From Bacteroidota bacterium (lineage in GTDB: Bacteria; Bacteroidota; Bacteroidia; UKL13-3): DNA of 64,000 bases. Location: assembly GCA_027484685.1 (NCBI GenBank), contig JAIXSO010000013.1, positions 62,001 through 126,000 of the forward strand, written 5' to 3'. How positions within the stretch are numbered: the first letter of the stretch is position 1; each line of letters opens with the position of its first letter. Below the pieces are notes generated by a model. That model saw only the letters and a program-made list of their open reading frames with translations, made no database searches and was not told where the DNA came from. A program made the translations under genes and the position numbers. Of this stretch, positions 8,821 to 19,300 are shown in pieces.

Positions 8821-10032
8821 TTAAACGTTTTCTTTTTGGAATAAAGCAGGAACGGTTTTTAAAATTAGTTTTATATCATTCCAAAACGAATAAGTTTTGG
8901 CATACTGATTATCTAATTCCATACGTTCTTCTTCGCTCATTGGTCCGCCTTTTCCACGTTTGGTTACTTGCCATAAACCAGTAATACCAGCAGGAGCAAT
9001 AAAACGTAATGCAAATTGATCGGTAGTAATTTTTTCAGCCTCGTACATTGGCAATGGTCTATTACCAACTATACTCATATCGCCTTTAAGTACATTGTAC
9101 AATTGCGGTAATTCGTCAATACTGGTATTTCTAATAAATTTACCAATTCTGGTAATACGCGGATCATTCTCAATTTTTATAAATGTAGCCCCTTGTTTTG
9201 TTTTGTTATTTTCAAGGTACGATTTTTCACAAATTTGAACTCCATCCATGTATAATGGCGATTGGCAGCTAGTATTGTTAGCTTTACAGTTTTCGCACAA
9301 ATAGTTTTTCAAATCGTAATTATGCGAAACACTTGTAACTTCCTCTTTAACATCGTTATTGGCATATTGATTTAAGTGCTTTAAATCTTTTAGCATGTTA
9401 TCTGCTCCTTGGCGCATACTTCTAAATTTATAAAATTTAAAAACATTATAACCTGTTCCAACACGTTTGCTGTAATAAAAAACAGGCCCTTTACTTTCTA
9501 TTCTAATTAATATAGCAATGATTAAAAATACTGGAGATAAAGCCAATAAAGCCAATCCTGAAACTACAATATCAAAAACACGTTTCATAAACGGCATTGA
9601 GTAATCAGCAAAATCGTTTTTACTATTTTGAATAGAGTGATGATAACGAGGTGGGTGAGTTATGATGTAATTCGCTCTTTGTAAAAACTCATCTTTATTA
9701 ATTGGAACATCAAAAATATCGGCAAAATGTTCATAAAGAGCCACATGTTTGTTGCTATCGTTTATTCTTTCTACAATTAAAAAAAATGGAACATTAGCAG
9801 TTTTCGGAATGTTTTTACAATTTTTTCGTAAAGTAATTCCATTAACACCCAATAAATCAAACCCACTTACAATCAATTTTACAGGAGGATTTTTATTAGT
9901 CCATTGTATAAATTGAAAAGCGTTATCAAAGCAATAAATTTCAAAATAATCTTTAAACATTGCCGAAAAATTGGCAATAAATGAAACATCATCTAAAATT
10001 AATGCAATACTAGGTTTAGTTGAAACTGTCAT
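8821..10032 (-). CDS. Polyprenyl-phosphate sugar-1-phosphate transferase with N-terminal degenerate receiver domain
   Basis: The 403-residue protein is a fusion. Residues 1-125 have a CheY-like fold pattern ('LILDDVSFIANF', 'IVSGFDLLGVNG', 'DVPINKDEFLQRA'), but the phosphoacceptor Asp position is Gly57 and the conserved Lys before Pro is Val, so it should not be phosphorylated normally. Residues 148-403 are a WcaJ/PglC-type priming transferase: membrane helix 152-177, 'KFYKFRSMR', catalytic D306-E307-L308-P309-Q310, and 'SIVGNRPLP'. These enzymes load the first sugar phosphate onto undecaprenyl phosphate at the inner membrane for exopolysaccharide or glycan synthesis. An insert in the catalytic domain holds Cys246, 249, 256 and 268, a possible metal site. 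It is last in an operon after two response-regulator genes (6-base gap). Confidence 0.88.
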   Translation of the reverse strand: MTVSTKPSIALILDDVSFIANFSAMFKDYFEIYCFDNAFQFIQWTNKNPPVKLIVSGFDLLGVNGITLRKNCKNIPKTANVPFFLIVERINDSNKHVALYEHFADIFDVPINKDEFLQRANYIITHPPRYHHSIQNSKNDFADYSMPFMKRVFDIVVSGLALLALSPVFLIIAILIRIESKGPVFYYSKRVGTGYNVFKFYKFRSMRQGADNMLKDLKHLNQYANNDVKEEVTSVSHNYDLKNYLCENCKANNTSCQSPLYMDGVQICEKSYLENNKTKQGATFIKIENDPRITRIGKFIRNTSIDELPQLYNVLKGDMSIVGNRPLPMYEAEKITTDQFALRFIAPAGITGLWQVTKRGKGGPMSEEERMELDNQYAKTYSFWNDIKLILKTVPALFQKENV

Positions 10033-10038
10033 TTGAGT

Positions 10039-10422
10039 TTAAATTTTTTTTATTCTACGTAAAATATTAGCAATTCTTGCTTCTAATTCTTCAGGATTAA
10101 ATGGCTTAACCAAATAATCATCAGCACCTGCTTTTAAACATTTAATTTTATCAGCGCTTCCTTCATTTCCACTAAGCATAATTAATGGAATATCCTTAAA
10201 AAAACCACTATTTCTTATTTGAGCAATAAATTCCATACCATTCATATCTGGCATATTTACATCGGCTACAATAACATCAGGCAACTGACCTTGTTGCATC
10301 CATTCTAATGCCGAGTTTCCATCGGTTTTTGAAACTACATTAAATGTTTTACCAAAATAAAAATCTAGTATCTTTAAAATACTCAATTCATCATCAAGGG
10401 CTAGTAATGTTTTTTTATTCAT
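10039..10422 (-). CDS. Single-domain response regulator (receiver)
   Basis: A 127-residue stand-alone CheY-like receiver. It has the acidic pair in 'LALDDELSIL' (Asp10-Asp11), phosphoacceptor Asp54 in 'IVADVNMPDMNG', the switch Ser in 'IMLSGNEG', and the conserved Lys in 'YLVKPFNPEE'. All active-site residues are present, unlike the receiver-like domain of the adjacent transferase. It has no output domain, so it may act by protein contact, plausibly with the pseudo-receiver transferase 6 bases downstream (inference). The sigma-54 regulator gene ends 9 bases upstream. Confidence 0.93.
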   Translation of the reverse strand: MNKKTLLALDDELSILKILDFYFGKTFNVVSKTDGNSALEWMQQGQLPDVIVADVNMPDMNGMEFIAQIRNSGFFKDIPLIMLSGNEGSADKIKCLKAGADDYLVKPFNPEELEARIANILRRIKKI

Positions 10423-10431
10423 AGTTATATT

Positions 10432-11802
10432 TTATTTTTTTATTTTATCAAAAGTTTCTGATTTTAACATTCTGTAAATAGTTGATTTTCCAATATTTAG
10501 CTTTTTAGCAACCATTAATACATTGTTATCATATTTTTCTAAATAGTTTTTAATAATCAAGTTATTGTAATCATCTAAACTCATTTCTTGAATCAAAATA
10601 TTATTTAATGATTTTTCAGTATTAAAAGTTAAGTCAGATTCTTGAATTACTCCATTATCGCACATAACACATGCCAATTCAACTATAGCTTTTAACTCGC
10701 GTATATTACCAGGAAAATGATAGTTGAATAACTTTTTTTGGGCCTCAGTGCTCATGGTTATTTTCTTAATTTTATTTTCCTTGCAATAGTCATCAATAAA
10801 GTGTTTGCAAAGTAATATAATATCGTTTCCACGTTCGTTAAGTGGAGGTAAGGCTATTTGCAAACCTAATAAACGATAGTATAAATCCTCTCTAAAGCGG
10901 CCTTCTTTAACTTCAGTGGCCAGGTTACGATGCGTAGCAACAATTATTCTTACATCTAAAGGAATACTTTGGTTTCCACCTACACGAGTCACTTCTTTTT
11001 CTTGTAAAACACGCAAAAGTTTGGCTTGCATGGTGATATCCATTTCGCCAATTTCATCTAAAAAAATAGTTCCTTTATTGGCTTGCTCGAATTTACCAAT
11101 TCTGCGTGCATCAGCTCCTGTAAAGGCCCCCTTTTCATGCCCAAAAAGTTCCGATTCAATTAAATCTTTTGGAATGGCCGCAATATTAACAGCCACTAAG
11201 GGCATTTTTTTTCTATCGCTATGGTAATGAATAGCTTTTGCAACTAGCTCTTTACCTGTGCCAGTTTCACCAGTAACACTAACCACAATTTTACTTGCAG
11301 CAGCTTTTTCAATTAAGGCAAAACATTTTTTTATGGCATCTGAATTACCAATAATGGTATTACTAAAATCGTATTTTTTTGCAACTTCTTCGCGCAGCGA
11401 TACAATTTCTTCTTTAAGCGAAGCATTAGAACGTGCATTTTGAATGGTATTTAATAAACGGTGTTTGGTGTCTTCGTCTTTTAAAATATAATCGTACACA
11501 CCTAATTTTAGCAATTGAACAGCAGTTTGTACATCTTCTTGCCCTGAAATTACAATTATTTGAACATCAGGAAGTTGGTCTTTTAGTTTTCTTATTAATT
11601 CATCACCCTTAATATCAGGCAACGAATAGTCAACAGTAATTAAATCTGGCTTTTTATGTAGGTTAGCCAAAACATCTTTCGAGTTAAAAAATGATTCAAC
11701 TACGTACTCAGGATTTAGAGATACAGTGTATTGTAAAAAATTATTGTACCACTTATCATCTTCTACAATGAAAACTTTATATGAGCTATTTTTGTATGAC
11801 AT
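10432..11802 (-). CDS. Sigma-54-dependent response regulator (NtrC family)
   Basis: A 456-residue transcription activator. Order: receiver (phosphoacceptor Asp58 in 'LITVDYSLPDIKG'), AAA+ domain with Walker A 'GETGTGKELVAKA', the sigma-54 contact loop 'GAFTGA', Walker B 'GTIFLDEIGEM' and arginine-finger region 'VRIIVATHRNL', then a Fis-type helix-turn-helix ('VAKKLNIGKSTIYRMLKSE'). It should activate sigma-54 promoters after phosphorylation. The ATG at 11802 is preferred over a TTG three codons upstream. It is first gene of the operon with a single receiver and a sugar transferase, implying control of surface polysaccharide priming (inference). No partner kinase is nearby. Confidence 0.95.
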   Translation of the reverse strand: MSYKNSSYKVFIVEDDKWYNNFLQYTVSLNPEYVVESFFNSKDVLANLHKKPDLITVDYSLPDIKGDELIRKLKDQLPDVQIIVISGQEDVQTAVQLLKLGVYDYILKDEDTKHRLLNTIQNARSNASLKEEIVSLREEVAKKYDFSNTIIGNSDAIKKCFALIEKAAASKIVVSVTGETGTGKELVAKAIHYHSDRKKMPLVAVNIAAIPKDLIESELFGHEKGAFTGADARRIGKFEQANKGTIFLDEIGEMDITMQAKLLRVLQEKEVTRVGGNQSIPLDVRIIVATHRNLATEVKEGRFREDLYYRLLGLQIALPPLNERGNDIILLCKHFIDDYCKENKIKKITMSTEAQKKLFNYHFPGNIRELKAIVELACVMCDNGVIQESDLTFNTEKSLNNILIQEMSLDDYNNLIIKNYLEKYDNNVLMVAKKLNIGKSTIYRMLKSETFDKIKK

Positions 11803-11837
11803 GTGTTGCAATTTAATTGAAAATTATTAATTTGAAA

Positions 11838-11845
11838 CAAAGTTA
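11838..11845 (-). promoter_or_regulatory. Bacteroidota -7 box of the signalling operon
   Basis: On the minus strand it reads TAACTTTG, an exact TAnnTTTG match. It lies about 36 bases before the ATG at 11802. A weak TTG-containing -33 region is present upstream at roughly the right spacing. Confidence 0.45.
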
Positions 11846-11954
11846 CAAAATGGGAAAAATATAACTCAAGGTATATTTTTTAGTTATTCACATCAAAAAA
11901 TGACTGTATTATTTTGTAAAAAGATAGCTTTTTGTGTAATATTCTGCAATTCAA

Positions 11955-12689
11955 TTACATGTCAGAAAGCCGCTTTTTGAATATTTGTATCATTTCTGCT
12001 TTTGTATTTTCAGTGAATTTTGAATTGTATATAAGTTTGTACTCTTTTCCCATTTCAATGCTATCATAAAGTTTGGCTATAACACTTCTACTATAAAAAA
12101 TAGCAATCAATTCGTTTTTATAAAATACAATTAGTATGCGGGGTTCTTTTTTTTGTAGGACAAAATTGGGTTCATAAATAATATATGATTGGTATTTTTG
12201 TCCTGTATCTTGCGCTTCGTATTTAAATTTTTGAAGGTGGGTAACAAATGTATCAAGCTGTGCATTTTGTTTAGCAACTGCCAATATTTTATTTAATTCT
12301 GTTTCAGGCACAGAGCTAGGATTAATGCATGCCTGCGAAATAATTCCACTTAAATCAAAAACGTATGCTGTATCGAGTTCTGCAATAAATTTATAAGGGG
12401 TAAAATCTTGTAAGGCAACGCCTATAATTTTTCCAGATTCATTATAAAGTTTGGCTTTGCCTAAAATTTGTTGATCATCGTAAACATTGGCTTTTTTAAC
12501 CCATACACGTAATAATATTTGCTGGAAATTGGCATCAATTGGCTTGCAATCAAACCAAGTATTTCCGTATAATTGGAATAAGTCCTTACCATTTTTGGTT
12601 TCTTTAACTGAACAATAGCCATAAGTAACCTCGGCTTTGGTATTTAAGCCAAATGCTAATAAAATAAAAACGCAGCTACACCTAAGCAT
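11955..12689 (-). CDS. Exported protein of unknown function
   Basis: The 244-residue protein has a signal peptide ('MLRCSCVFILLAFGLNTKA', cleavage probably after 'TKA'), then 'EVTYGYCSVKETKNGKDLFQ' and a mixed alpha/beta body with few charged repeats. I recognise no family. The ATG at 12689 is chosen because it directly starts the signal peptide; a TTG start further up would run into the dedA coding end. It follows dedA on the same strand by 40 bases and may be co-transcribed. A periplasmic or surface location is inferred from the signal peptide. Confidence 0.65.
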   Translation of the reverse strand: MLRCSCVFILLAFGLNTKAEVTYGYCSVKETKNGKDLFQLYGNTWFDCKPIDANFQQILLRVWVKKANVYDDQQILGKAKLYNESGKIIGVALQDFTPYKFIAELDTAYVFDLSGIISQACINPSSVPETELNKILAVAKQNAQLDTFVTHLQKFKYEAQDTGQKYQSYIIYEPNFVLQKKEPRILIVFYKNELIAIFYSRSVIAKLYDSIEMGKEYKLIYNSKFTENTKAEMIQIFKKRLSDM

Positions 12690-12729
12690 AGCCACGTTTA
12701 TATTTCGTTTTAAAAGTTTTTTATATGTC

Positions 12730-13386
12730 TTATTTTTTTGCTGCAAGTTGATTTTTAATTACGCCTATAATTACAGGAAGTACCGAAGCGAAAACAATGC
12801 CAAGTACTATTTTCTCAAAGTTTTTTTGTACCCAAGGTATATTTCCTAAAAAATAACCTGCTAAAGTTATTACTGTAACCCAAAGTATTGCACCAATCAC
12901 ACAAAAAGTGATGTAACGACTGTATTTCATACTACCAACACCAGCTACAAATGGAGCAAATGTGCGCACAATTGGAACAAAACGAGCTACAATAATGGCC
13001 ATTGAACCATGTTTTTCGTAAAACGATTCAGTTTTTTGGATGTATTCTTTCTTAATTGTAAAAATGCCAAAAAGTTTTGCCCCTTCGCCTTTTTTAGCTA
13101 AAAATTTACCAATAAAATAATTGGTATTATCACCCATTAAAGCAGCTGTTATTAGTAAAATTATAATCAAAACTACATTTAAATTATTGGTTGGGTTACC
13201 AGCTAAAACTCCTGCAGTAAATAATAACGAATCGCCAGGTAATAAAGGTAAAACAACCAAGCCTGTTTCGCAAAACACAATTAAAAATAGTAAGCCATAT
13301 ATAAGGCTTCCGTTTTCCGATACAAATAATTCTAAAAACCCTTTGGTATTGGTTAATAGTTCTTTAAAAATTTCAAGTATTTCCAT
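12730..13386 (-). CDS. DedA/VTT-domain integral membrane protein
   Basis: The 218-residue polytopic membrane protein has the DedA family signatures: 'FCETGLVVLPLLPGDSLLF', 'GDNTNYFIGKFLAKKG', 'ARFVPIVRTFAPFVAGVGSM' (the conserved F-x-R-x(4)-R region) and 'GAILWVTVITLAGYFLGN'. Bacterial DedA proteins are required for membrane homeostasis, and some flip undecaprenyl phosphate or other phospholipids. It is divergent from clpP with a 206-base spacer. Confidence 0.93.
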   Translation of the reverse strand: MEILEIFKELLTNTKGFLELFVSENGSLIYGLLFLIVFCETGLVVLPLLPGDSLLFTAGVLAGNPTNNLNVVLIIILLITAALMGDNTNYFIGKFLAKKGEGAKLFGIFTIKKEYIQKTESFYEKHGSMAIIVARFVPIVRTFAPFVAGVGSMKYSRYITFCVIGAILWVTVITLAGYFLGNIPWVQKNFEKIVLGIVFASVLPVIIGVIKNQLAAKK

Positions 13387-13592
13387 ACCGCAATTTTATA
13401 ATTTATCATCAATTTAGCTGCATTAATATTTTGTTTTTTTCCACTTATAAAAACAATTTGTATAAAATATACTTTAAAGATTTAATTCACATCGGGATTA
13501 GCCTTTTTGTCAGCAAAAATAAATGGCACTTTGCTTGACAATATTAAACATCAATATATATTTGACCAAAAACAAAAATTAAATTATAACAC

Positions 13593-14291
13593 ATGGATGT
13601 AGGAAAAGAATTTAGAAAATATGCCATAAAACACCAAGGCATTAGCAGTTTAAAAGTAGATGCTTACATGGAAAGTATTCCGCATGGTATGCAAAACATG
13701 ACTAGAACTGTAATTGAAGAACGCCCTATGAACTTTAGAGAAATTGATGTTTTCTCTCGTTTAATGGCCGACAGAATTTTATTTTTAGGAACTGCTATTG
13801 ACGATTACATAGCCAATATTGTTCAAGCGCAATTATTGTTCTTAGAATCGATGGACGCAAGAAGAGATATTCAAATGTATATCAATAGTCCAGGTGGTTC
13901 TGTTTATGCAGGTTTAGGAATTTATGATACCATGCAGTGGATTCAACCTGATGTGGCAACTATTTGTACTGGTTTAGCTGCTTCAATGGGTGCTGTACTG
14001 CAATGTGCTGGTGCCAAAGGTAAGCGTACTGCTTTGCGTCATGCTCGTATTATGATTCACCAACCATTGGGTGGAGCACAAGGACAAGCCAGTGATATTG
14101 AAATTACAGCTCGTGAAATTCAAAAATTGAAAAAAGAATTATACGATATTATTTCGCACCACAGTGGTCAGCCATTTGAAAAAGTAGAAGCTGATAGCGA
14201 CCGCGATTACTGGATGATTGCTGAAGAAGCAAAAGCCTATGGTATGCTTGACGATGTATTAATTAAACCTAAAAAAGAAGAAACTAAGTAG
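13593..14291 (+). CDS. clpP: ATP-dependent Clp protease proteolytic subunit
   Basis: The serine protease tetradecamer subunit that works with ClpX/ClpC unfoldases. The 232 residues contain the oxyanion motif '[17 protein letters not shown]', nucleophile Ser131 in '[10 protein letters not shown]', catalytic His156 in 'IMIHQPLGG' and Asp205 in 'DSDRDYWM'. The N-terminal extension (about 30 residues before the core) is usual in Bacteroidota. The TAG stop is immediately followed by a five-unit heptad repeat, and then by a palindrome-rich spacer. Confidence 0.97.
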   Translation: MDVGKEFRKYAIKHQGISSLKVDAYMESIPHGMQNMTRTVIEERPMNFREIDVFSRLMADRILFLGTAIDDYIANIVQAQLLFLESMDARRDIQMYINSPGGSVYAGLGIYDTMQWIQPDVATICTGLAASMGAVLQCAGAKGKRTALRHARIMIHQPLGGAQGQASDIEITAREIQKLKKELYDIISHHSGQPFEKVEADSDRDYWMIAEEAKAYGMLDDVLIKPKKEETK

Positions 14292-14326
14292 GTTTGTGAT
14301 CTATGATTTGTGAATTTTGAAATTTT
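14292..14326. repeat. Heptad-period array directly after the clpP stop
   Basis: Five 7-bp units start at the base after TAG, for example GTTTGTG, ATTTGTG and AATTTTG. The period is visible but units are degenerate. Confidence 0.5.
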
Positions 14327-14396
14327 TTCCGTTTGGTGTTCTTACCAAATAAAAAAGTGGATTAGTGGCGATATCAACCACTAACATGGCATTACA

Positions 14397-14578
14397 GTTC
14401 CGTAGGAACGATACTATTGTAACAACGGTCCCGATTAATCGGGATTAACCCGTTGAAAAAACAAACAAGCCTAACTGCACGAAACCCCAAAATCTTTGCG
14501 AAAGCCTCAAGCTTTCGCAAAGATTTTGGGGTTTCGTTGTATTTATCTAAATCATTAATCCCCGAATTTCATTCGGGG
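14397..14578. repeat. Cluster of palindromes between clpP and the cryptochrome gene
   Basis: The 450-base spacer holds no convincing gene but four inverted repeats: GTTCC-GTA-GGAAC (14397-14409), CCCGATTAATCGGG (14430-14443, enclosed by AACGG and CCGTT), a very large hairpin (14479-14537), and CCCCGAAT-TTC-ATTCGGGG (14560-14578). The composition is more GC-rich than neighbouring spacers. It looks like a composite of non-autonomous repeat elements; no transposase is adjacent. Confidence 0.75.
14479..14537. repeat. Perfect 27-bp-arm palindrome
   Basis: The left arm runs 14479-14505 and the right arm 14511-14537, perfectly complementary, around the 5-base loop CTCAA. The arm core is CCCCAAAATCTTTGCG. 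No T-run follows, so it is not a standard terminator, though it would block or pause transcription and could form a cruciform. Confidence 0.9.
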
Positions 14579-14744
14579 CTATACATACTAAACGCAATCA
14601 ATTTATCGGTAGCGTCTTCTCTTAAATCTACGCACATACGATAACTCTATTTAACTTCCCTCGAACTGACCAGCATTTTAAGGCATTTGAAATAACCTCT
14701 TTTTTGTTAAAAACATTTTGGCTGTTTTTCTTGTATTTAATTTC

Positions 14745-16202
14745 ATGGAAAATAATGTTTTGGTATGGTTTAGAAACGATTTGCGCTTGCACGACAATGA
14801 AGCATTATTCAATGCAATCAATACACAAAAGCCAGTTTTGGCTGTTTATGTTTTTGATGAAAATCAATACAAAAACACCAATTTAGGTTTTCCAAAAACA
14901 GGAAGCTTTAGAGCGCAATTTATTATTGAATCAGTTCAAAATTTAAAAGAAAACCTTAAAAGTATTGGAATAGAGTTACTTGTTTATAAAGGTAAATCCG
15001 TTGAAATTATTACCAATATTTGCAATGATTTTAACATAACAGAAATCCACTATCAACAAGAAAATACTGATGAGGAAATTCAAGTTGAAAAGAATTTGTT
15101 AAAAACTTTGCATCCTTCTGTCAAGTTAAAAGGTATTTGGGGTAAAACACTTTTTCATATCCATGATATTCCGTTTAGCATTAATCAATTGCCTGAACTT
15201 TTTACCAATTTTAGAAAAAAAGTAGAAGCTCAAAGCGAAGTAAATAAACTATTTTCTAATTCTGTAATCAACAATAAATTGGTTTTTGAAAATAAAACCC
15301 AAGTACCAACCTTAAGCGAGTTAGGATTGCCATCTATCACTATTAGCAATAAAGCAGTAATACAATTTAAAGGTGGAGAAACCGAAGCACTAAACCGATT
15401 GAACCATTACTTTTTTGAAACCAAGAGTTTAGCTACTTATAAAATTACACGTAACGAAATGTTGGGCGCTAATTATAGTAGTAAATTTTCGGCTTGGCTA
15501 GCTTTGGGCTGCATTAGTCCCAGGTTTATTTACCATCAAATAAAATTATTCGAAAGTAAAATTGAGTCCAACGATTCCACTTATTGGTTGTTTTTTGAGT
15601 TATTGTGGCGCGATTACTTCCAATTTATAGCTGTAAAACATGGTAATAAAATTTTTAAATTAACCGGTTTAAACGATTTACAAATACCCTGGAATAATCA
15701 TAAAACTGACTTTGAAAAATGGAAATTAGGACAAACTGGCTTTCCGTTAATTGATGCCAATATGCAAGAATTGCTTCAAACTGGTTTTATGAGTAATAGG
15801 GGAAGGCAAAATGTGGCTAGTTTTTTAACCAAAAATTTAGGTATAAATTGGCTTTGGGGTGCTAAATGGTTTGAAAGTTTATTGATTGATTACGATGCTG
15901 CTAGCAATTATGTCAATTGGGCTTACCAAGCCGGAGTGGGCAACGATGCAAGGCAGTTTCGATACTTCAATATTGAAAAACAAAGTTTAGATTACGACCC
16001 ACAGGGTAAATACGTAAAACATTGGCTTAACGGAATTAAGAACTTACCCAATTCAAAAGCGTTATTTCCTTACAAACTTTCAGTAGAAGAGCAGAGTCAG
16101 TATTGTTTTAAATTGAATGAACAATATTTCGAGCCTATTGTTAATTTGGTAAAATCTGCTGATGAGCAAAAAATAAAATATGAAAAGGTGATGAGAAACT
16201 AG
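14745..16202 (+). CDS. DASH-type cryptochrome / deoxyribodipyrimidine photolyase
   Basis: A 485-residue FAD-dependent blue-light enzyme. The N-terminal alpha/beta antenna domain starts 'NNVLVWFRNDLRLHDNEAL'. The segment 'FSINQLPELFTNFRKKVE' is typical of cry-DASH. The FAD domain contains 'TYKITRNEMLGANYSSKFSAW', 'ELLWRDYFQF', 'MQELLQTGFMSNRGRQNVASF', and 'DYDAASNYVNWAYQAGVGND'. Cry-DASH proteins repair cyclobutane pyrimidine dimers, mainly in single-stranded DNA. The ATG at 14745 is chosen over an upstream TTG because it immediately precedes the canonical first strand. It appears monocistronic. Confidence 0.94.
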   Translation: MENNVLVWFRNDLRLHDNEALFNAINTQKPVLAVYVFDENQYKNTNLGFPKTGSFRAQFIIESVQNLKENLKSIGIELLVYKGKSVEIITNICNDFNITEIHYQQENTDEEIQVEKNLLKTLHPSVKLKGIWGKTLFHIHDIPFSINQLPELFTNFRKKVEAQSEVNKLFSNSVINNKLVFENKTQVPTLSELGLPSITISNKAVIQFKGGETEALNRLNHYFFETKSLATYKITRNEMLGANYSSKFSAWLALGCISPRFIYHQIKLFESKIESNDSTYWLFFELLWRDYFQFIAVKHGNKIFKLTGLNDLQIPWNNHKTDFEKWKLGQTGFPLIDANMQELLQTGFMSNRGRQNVASFLTKNLGINWLWGAKWFESLLIDYDAASNYVNWAYQAGVGNDARQFRYFNIEKQSLDYDPQGKYVKHWLNGIKNLPNSKALFPYKLSVEEQSQYCFKLNEQYFEPIVNLVKSADEQKIKYEKVMRN

Positions 16203-16319
16203 GCGTTTTTGAAACAAACAATAAAAAATAAATTTAATTACAATGTTAAATTTCTATTTTATAATCAAATAAGATGTCAAAATCGGAAATTTTAAATAAA
16301 ATTGTACTAAAAAATAAAT

Positions 16320-19300
16320 ATGAAAAAAAATATACTTAAGAGCACCCTAATAAAGGGCTTAATGTTCTTTATGTTTGGAATTGGATATTCAAAATCTTTT
16401 TCGCAAGTCAGGGAGTGGACAAATGGGCCAGGTACGACTAGCTGGAATACCACCAATTGGAATGGCTCAACATTAGGTGGCTTTTACGGTCAACTAGAAT
16501 GGAGAGGTGGCGGAAATGTTACTAGTAATAATGACATCGGTTCCATTTCACAATGGCGTCTGTATTTTATAGGTTCTAAAGCATATACATTAACAGGAAG
16601 CTCAGTCAGTCTTTTTGATAATAGTGGTGCTTTTAGTTGGATATTAAATGATGCAACTGTTGCACAAAATATAAATCTACCTATTAATTTTGCTGATGTT
16701 GGCTCTAGATATTCATATATTACTAATAGAAGCTCTGGTTCTTTGACGTTTGGTTCAGGAAACAATATTGGTATTACAGGTGCAAGTATTACCGCACTCA
16801 GAATTGCGGGTAATAATACATCCGCCTCTATTACTTTTAATGGTACTATTTCAGGTTCAAGACCCATAGATATTGGTAGAGATGATGCCAATGCAGATCA
16901 AGTGAATACTAGAGTTGTATTTAATGGTAACAATTCTTCTTATTCTGGTGTGACTACACTTTATGCAGGCACACTTACCATTCCTTCAAATTCAGCATTA
17001 GGTTCTGGGTTGTTAATACTTGGAAATAGCTTATCAGCCACAAGTACATTAGCAATTACTACATCAACTGAGAGGTCGCAAGGAATACAGATAAACAATA
17101 CATCATCAGCATCAGTAATTGATGTGGCTTCTGGACAGACTTTTGAACTAACAGGTGTATTATCGGGAGGTGCTACCAACACCACTAAGTTTGGAAAATC
17201 AGGAACAGGAACTTTAACTTTATCTGGCACTGCCACTTATAATGGTCAAATTCAAATAGGTGAAGGTTCGGTAATTGCAAATAGTAACACAGCCATTAGC
17301 ACTAATGTTACAACTAATGCACGTGGCATTGATTTAGGATTAAATGTGGGCGATGTTTCAACAAGTAATAACGTATCATTATTAGCAAATAATAATTTTA
17401 CGGTTGGTAATTCAATATATGTGGCTTCTAACGCGAGCAACGCTACTCGGACTATTGGCTTAAACGGTTCTGGCGCTGCGACTTTTAGTAATGAAATATA
17501 TATGGATGGTATTTTAACCATAGCTGGTGGAAGTGGCTCCGTTAACTTAAGTGGCAGACTCACCAATACAGGCGGAATTATCGCTAGTTCAGGTATTGTT
17601 AATTTAACAGCAAGTAATAATAATTATTCTGGTACAAGCACCATTAATAGCGGTGCAGAATTAAGATTAAATCCTTCAGCTAATGCTACTTTTTCCTCAC
17701 AAATAGTTTTAAATGGAGGTACTTTGAGTACCACAAGTATTACATCTACAAGAACTTTTACAAGTTCAAGTACTTTAAACTTAAATGCATCTTCTACCAT
17801 TGCATTAGGAACAGGCAACCACACATTAACTTTTGCCAATAGCAGTGCTATTACATGGAATGGAACTACTTTAACTATTACAGGTTGGGGTGGTACTGCT
17901 GGTCAGACTAATACAAATGGAGGTAAAATATTTGTTGGTGTAGGTGGATTAACTGGTGACCAACTTGCCAAAATTTCCTTTTTAGGATATCCAGGTACAC
18001 CTATTATTTTAGGTAGTGGAGAATTAGTTCCTCAAAGTCCACTTGTTACTTTTTCAAATACACAATTTACTGGAGCTCGTAATATTACCCGAGGCATAAC
18101 CGAAGTTCCAATATATAGGTTTGAAGTAAATGTTACAGGTGTTAATGCAACTTTGAATTCATTGTCATTTACCACGCCAGTAACAGCAGCAGATGGGAAT
18201 AGCAATTATGTAAATACAGATATTACTAATTTTAAAGCATTTTTAACTACTAATACAATATTTAGCAATTCAAATCAATTGGGTTCAACTTCACCATCTG
18301 GCAAAACACAACAAAATGCTGGTGAAACTCTTATAAATTTTACAAGTTTAGCAACTACTTTAAATGTTGGTACAACTTATTATATATGGCTAACAGCTGA
18401 TGTATTAAACGGTGCTGTTGCTGGAAGAAGAATTGTAGTAAATGCCCCAACAGTAGGTATTACAGGCTCGGTAAGTGGAACTAACAGTGCTACTGGAGTG
18501 CAAACTATTGAAGCAGTTGCTACAAATTATTACCTAAATGTGGGTGGCAGTGTAACTACATCATCTAATTATTTTACTCAACCAAATGGTGGAGGTACTT
18601 CAATGACTGCTAATTCATTAACATACACATCTAATGATGTTATTTTAAACATACCTATTTCAGTTACTAACACTGGAGATTTTACTTTAGGAAATGGTTC
18701 AAAAATCGTAGTTCAAAATGGAGGTAGTTTAACAGTAGGTAGTGCTAATACCATAACTGGAACTATTGATGTAAATGATGGTGGAACATTAACTTTTAAT
18801 AATACAAATATTTCATCTACTTTAGGTACATTAGGTAGCACTAGTACCATAATATATGGTGCAAGTGGTGCACAAGCAGTTACTACTAGAAATTATGGAA
18901 ACTTAACCGTTAGCGGTGGTAATACTAAAACCATTAGTGGCGCTGCTGCAGTAAGTGGAACTTTAACTATTAATGGTACTGTATTAGCTTTGGGAATCAA
19001 CAGTTTAGCTCCAAATACTTTAACTTTAGATGGTTTAGGTACTAAAAATGGTTCTTGGGGGTCTACTGCTGGTTCAGCTACTTATAAAAATGCTACTTAT
19101 TTTGGTACTACTGGCACAGGAACAGTTACCCCTAGTATCAATACTGCTGCAACTGCAAGTTTTAGTAATATTTCTACAAGCCAAAGTATTAGTTATGGAA
19201 CAGCAACTGTTTCGTTAAGCGGTAAAGTAGCATCAGGGGCTATTTATCCTGCTAATGGCGAAACAGTATCAGTAACTATTAATGGAGTAGCACAAACTAC

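Noticed and set aside
14453-14644. 63-codon frame spanning the large palindrome
   Set aside because: It reads straight through both arms of a perfect inverted repeat, and no protein similarity is seen.
16490-17839. Several minus-strand frames of 71-133 codons inside T9SS gene 1
   Set aside because: They are Leu/Val/Pro-rich antisense products of the Gly/Ser/Thr/Asn-rich repeats, with no start context or domains.
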